NCBI RefSeq assembly: GCF_000473365.1
Contig: NZ_KI421517.1
Location: 3,882,001 to 3,946,000 of the forward strand
Direction: 5' to 3'
DNA from: Adhaeribacter aquaticus DSM 16391
GTDB lineage: Bacteria; Bacteroidota; Bacteroidia; Cytophagales; Hymenobacteraceae
DNA length: 64,000 nucleotides
Part shown: positions 61,303 through 64,000 of the stretch, piece after piece
Layout: every line of letters starts with the position of its first letter
Numbering within the stretch: the first letter of the stretch is position 1
Notes under the pieces: model-generated
What the model was told of the DNA's origin: nothing
Seen by the model: only the letters and a program-made list of their open reading frames with translations
The model's database searches: none
Position numbers and translations under genes: made by a program

Positions 61303-61646
61303 AATTTTAAATTTAGTAGCTTAACCTTATTTGAAGCCAGAGTAGGAACTGGTCGCTAACCGTAATCAGGAATGTAATTAAGTAAAAAGTACAATAATAT
61401 GCGCTGTATTTTAAATTTATTTTAAAATTGGATTGGTTTTGCTGAATAAAAAACAAATTAAAATAGTAAATGATGGATTAATAAAAATTAATTATGAATT
61501 AAAGAGCAATGGGATGGGTTATGATTTGGCATAAAAGCAGTACGTTATTTAAGGGTTAAATAAGCTTACTAAGGATAAATAAGCTGGAGAAGATATAAAA
61601 CCGTTATTCCTTTTAATATCGTATATTTGCTATGCAATATTAATTT
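61303..61646. other. AT-rich divergent region
   Basis: No coding sequence. It separates the P1 peptidase gene (leftward) from the STAS-like gene (rightward). Confidence 0.4.
61622..61629 (+). promoter_or_regulatory. -7 promoter box of the STAS-like gene
   Basis: TATATTTG matches TAnnTTTG and ends 17 bases before the ATG at 61647. A clear TTG at -33 is not seen. Confidence 0.45.
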
Positions 61647-62060
61647 ATGGTCATTTATAACAATGGTCTAATAACCTTAGACTACAATCCTGCAGTAGAT
61701 ATATTAAAAGTAGAACTCCCAAATGTAGCTCAATTTGGAGTACTGGAATTATCCCGGTCTTTAGATATAGTGGCAGAAAATATTAAAAATTACGATATAA
61801 AGAACCTCTTGCTCGATAGCAGTAATGTAGTTGTAGAGGATATACAAGATGATGCTTATAAATCGGTAGTAGAAAACTTTATTTTAACTTTAACCAAAAG
61901 CCGGCTGAAAAAACTAGCCCGGGTAAACACAGCGGTTATTAAGCACGAAGAACGTTTGGCACGGGTAACATCAGATGTTTCTCAGAAATTTAATATTCCT
62001 ATTGCTATCAAAATGTTTTCAGATTTGCCCGAAGCTAATACTTGGTTACTTCAAAATTAA
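61647..62060 (+). CDS. STAS/SpoIIAA-like protein
   Basis: The protein has 137 residues and no signal. The pattern LITLDYNPAVDILKVELPN, then YDIKNLLLDSSNVVVEDI and FSDLPEANTWLLQN matches short STAS/SEC14-like domains common in Cytophagales. Such proteins are of unknown role, with some acting in signal transduction. The sensor kinase-like gene follows after a terminator, so the two are not an operon. Confidence 0.72.
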   Translation: MVIYNNGLITLDYNPAVDILKVELPNVAQFGVLELSRSLDIVAENIKNYDIKNLLLDSSNVVVEDIQDDAYKSVVENFILTLTKSRLKKLARVNTAVIKHEERLARVTSDVSQKFNIPIAIKMFSDLPEANTWLLQN

Positions 62061-62427
62061 AGTGGTAATCAAAGGCAAATTTTCCAATCTATTCAACTAA
62101 AAAATGACCTGCATAAACAGGTCATTTTTTTTGTTCCTAAAACCCAGGTAGTTGCTAAAATAACTTTAACAATAGGGATATGAATTTATCTTATCTGGGT
62201 AAAATAAAGGAAAATAACAAGTGCTCCTTAAAAGCGGTCTCAATCTATTTTTTTCCCTAGCCTATTAATTTTATTTATAAATAAATAAAAAAATAGATTT
62301 TACAATTAAATCCTTACTTTAATGGATAGTTTTAAGCTTTGCTATACTTAACTTCCTAATGGTCGTAATTAGTTAAAGACCCTCCTTATATGAAATAGCC
62401 GTGTGTTAAACTTCATAATCTGTTTGT
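62061..62427. other. Intergenic region with terminator
   Basis: Terminator at 62101-62132, then AT-rich DNA leading to the PAS-sensor gene. A string TTTAAGCTTTGCTATACTTAAC near 62330 distantly resembles the repeat end at 23719; the link is weak. Confidence 0.45.
62101..62132 (+). terminator. Terminator of the STAS-like gene
   Basis: AAAATGACCT (62101-62110) pairs with AGGTCATTTT (62119-62128), followed by more T to 62132. Confidence 0.85.
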
Positions 62428-64000
62428 ATGGAAATAGAGCAGAGTAAATCTCCTATTTGGTTAAAGTTTGCTAAAGTATCGCTTGATATGTTTTGTGCCT
62501 TAGATGAAAATGGCACTTTCATTCATGTTAATGAGGCAAGTAAAGGTTTGTTAGGGTATGACCCAGAAGCGTTAATTGGTCGCTCTTTTCGGGAATTTAT
62601 ACACCCTGACTTTATCCAGGTAACGGAGCAAATTATTGTGAAGATTCTGCAAGGTTCTACCCCAACTAATTTTGAGAATTATTACTATCATAAAAATAGA
62701 GAGACCATACCCATTCTCTGGTCAGCAAAATGGTCCGAAGAAGACCAACTGATGTTTTGTGTTGCCCGCAATCTAAAGGAACAGAAGAAAAACAAGCTTA
62801 AACTAGAAGAAAGTGAAGAGCGGTATAGAGCTTTTTTTGAGAATAGTCCTGATATTATATACCTGGAAAATAGCTCGGGTTTAGTTACCGAGGTAAATCA
62901 AAATTTTTATAAAGAATTTGAATTGGCGCAAGAGGACGTTATCAACCATCCTGCTTCATCCTTCCTGCCGGCTAATATGGTTTCTGTTTCTGAGTTGTCT
63001 TTGCAGGAAGCATTAAGAGGCAGCACGATGAGGTGCGATTTACAGATTCAGACGAAAAACAAAGGGCAAAGAATATTCGATACCATCAAATTTCCGATAA
63101 AGGTAAAAGGGGAAATTATTGCCGTACAAACCATCATGAAAGAGATAACGCCTATGGTGGAGGCTTATCAAACTATTCAGCAACAAGCAACCAAATTAAA
63201 CACCATTTTTGAAAGCATTACAGATGCCTTTTTTACTTTAGATACCAACTGGAATTTTACTTACATCAATGCTGAATTCGATGCTATTTTAAAAACGGAT
63301 CGGACTCAAATAATTGGTAAGAATATCTGGAATATCTTTACCGATGAGGTCGGAAAAATTTTTTACCAACAATACCATTTAGCTGCAGTTACGGGTAAAG
63401 CAGTTCATTTTGAAGCTTTTTACGCCAAGTGTAATTTGTGGATAGAGGTGAAGGCTTTTCCTTCATCCGAAGGACTATCGGTCTATTTTAATGATATTAC
63501 CGAACGGACTAAAATAAAAAAAGAAAACGAAAAGCTTTCTTTAGTTGCTAGCAGAACCACCAACAGTGTAATAATTACCGGTGCTCAAGGTTTTATCGAG
63601 TGGGTAAATGATAGCTTTGTGAAAATAACAGGCTATACATTGCAGGAAGTAATTGGCAAAAAACCTGGAGAAGTTTTACAAGGTCCCGAAACAGAATTAG
63701 AAACCGTAAAAAGAGTTAGGCAAAAGTTAAGGGAGAAAAAACCGTTTACTGAAGAAATTTTAAATTATAAAAAATCAGGAGAGAAGTTTTGGATGTTCCT
63801 GGAAATAACTCCTGTTTTAGACGAGCAGGGTGAAGTAACGCAATTTGTTGCTATTCAAAATAATATAACCAAAAGAAAAAAGGAAGGAGAAGAGCTCGCT
63901 AAACTATCTCTGGTTGCCAGTAAAACCAATAATAGTGTGCTGATTGTAGATAAAGATTGGGAGATACAATGGGTAAATGAGGGTTTTACCAGGTTATTTG
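62428..64000 (+). CDS. Multi-PAS sensor protein, 3' end beyond the window
   Basis: An ATG at 62428 opens a frame that stays open to the window end, 524 residues. There is no signal or membrane helix so far. Four PAS domains occur in a row at about 10-115, 128-240, 255-365 and 372-490, with a fifth starting. PAS 1 holds FCALDENGTFIHVNEASKGLLGY; PAS 4 has EWVNDSFVKITGYTLQEVIG and VLQGPETE. PAC-type links (VAIQNNITKRKK) separate them. Sensors like this usually end in a histidine kinase, which would lie past the right edge; that part is inference. Confidence 0.85.
   Translation, partial: MEIEQSKSPIWLKFAKVSLDMFCALDENGTFIHVNEASKGLLGYDPEALIGRSFREFIHPDFIQVTEQIIVKILQGSTPTNFENYYYHKNRETIPILWSAKWSEEDQLMFCVARNLKEQKKNKLKLEESEERYRAFFENSPDIIYLENSSGLVTEVNQNFYKEFELAQEDVINHPASSFLPANMVSVSELSLQEALRGSTMRCDLQIQTKNKGQRIFDTIKFPIKVKGEIIAVQTIMKEITPMVEAYQTIQQQATKLNTIFESITDAFFTLDTNWNFTYINAEFDAILKTDRTQIIGKNIWNIFTDEVGKIFYQQYHLAAVTGKAVHFEAFYAKCNLWIEVKAFPSSEGLSVYFNDITERTKIKKENEKLSLVASRTTNSVIITGAQGFIEWVNDSFVKITGYTLQEVIGKKPGEVLQGPETELETVKRVRQKLREKKPFTEEILNYKKSGEKFWMFLEITPVLDEQGEVTQFVAIQNNITKRKKEGEELAKLSLVASKTNNSVLIVDKDWEIQWVNEGFTRLF

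Noticed and set aside
63526-63880. PAS 4 as a light-sensing LOV domain
   Set aside because: The GxNCRFLQG cysteine is absent; the motif reads GKKPGEVLQG.
1-64000. tRNA, rRNA, insertion sequence or prophage
   Set aside because: None seen on reading both strands; no T-loop, transposase or phage structural motif was found, though a dedicated tRNA search was not run.

Overview
The window looks like chromosomal DNA from a Bacteroidota bacterium, most likely order Cytophagales, in or near Hymenobacteraceae. The grounds are two C-terminal type IX secretion (T9SS) sorting domains, a SusC/SusD pair with a divergent FecI-like sigma factor, many short lipoproteins with SCK/SACG-type lipoboxes, several TAnnTTTG promoter boxes, and AT-rich spacers between moderately GC-rich genes. 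The genus is inference. I saw no rRNA, tRNA, CRISPR array, transposase or prophage gene.

Layout. 1-3780: a long T9SS surface protein built of about 13 Ig-like repeats, entering from the left and broken by two single-base insertions. 3837-5003: a lipoprotein and the wreck of a second T9SS protein. 5114-8646: a hexuronate-type MFS carrier with a phosphomannose-isomerase-like enzyme, then a stress-type short-chain dehydrogenase. 8756-12730: small lipoproteins, an outer-membrane protein, and a PhnB/AHSA1 pair. 13003-16466: a cyclopropane-synthase-like methyltransferase, a dinucleotide-binding oxidoreductase, a pirin and a Crp-type regulator. 16960-23460: penicillin acylase, ThuA protein, a 45-residue protein, a gene with an in-frame amber codon, and NADP-glutamate dehydrogenase. 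23461-29450: two palindromic intergenic repeat regions around an AT-rich membrane-protein gene, a SWIM-SNF2 helicase and an HNH nuclease. 29491-37118: a mannonate-dehydratase-like Tat lipoprotein, an ITPase, a YihY/BrkB protein, a 2H phosphoesterase, an atypical NRAMP-like transporter, an amine oxidase and an esterase. 37672-44549: a truncated FecR-like protein, a cupin, an ECF sigma factor and SusC/SusD. 44819-48685: part of a D-erythronate/threonate pathway (DenD, GntP-type permease, four-carbon acid-sugar kinase). 48991-50358: an ArsR regulator and a luciferase-like oxidoreductase. 50981-55961: an SOS-type mutagenesis cassette (SRAP protein, Y-family polymerase, short DnaE). 56318-64000: a lipoprotein, a TonB-domain protein, an MFS carrier, a coupled aminotransferase and P1 peptidase, a STAS-like protein, and a multi-PAS sensor running off the right edge.

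How genes work together. The clearest functional unit is the SRAP-DinB-DnaE cassette. Two nearly identical 19-bp imperfect palindromes lie in the SRAP-dinB spacer, the second 12 bases before the dinB start, and make good candidate SOS operators. The DenD/GntP/kinase block reads as uptake, oxidation and phosphorylation of a four-carbon sugar acid, with the isomerase and decarboxylase steps not in view. The sigma factor divergent from susC is the expected regulatory layout, but the only FecR-like protein nearby lacks its periplasmic half. The P1 peptidase and aminotransferase overlap and may act in sequence on amino-acid derivatives.
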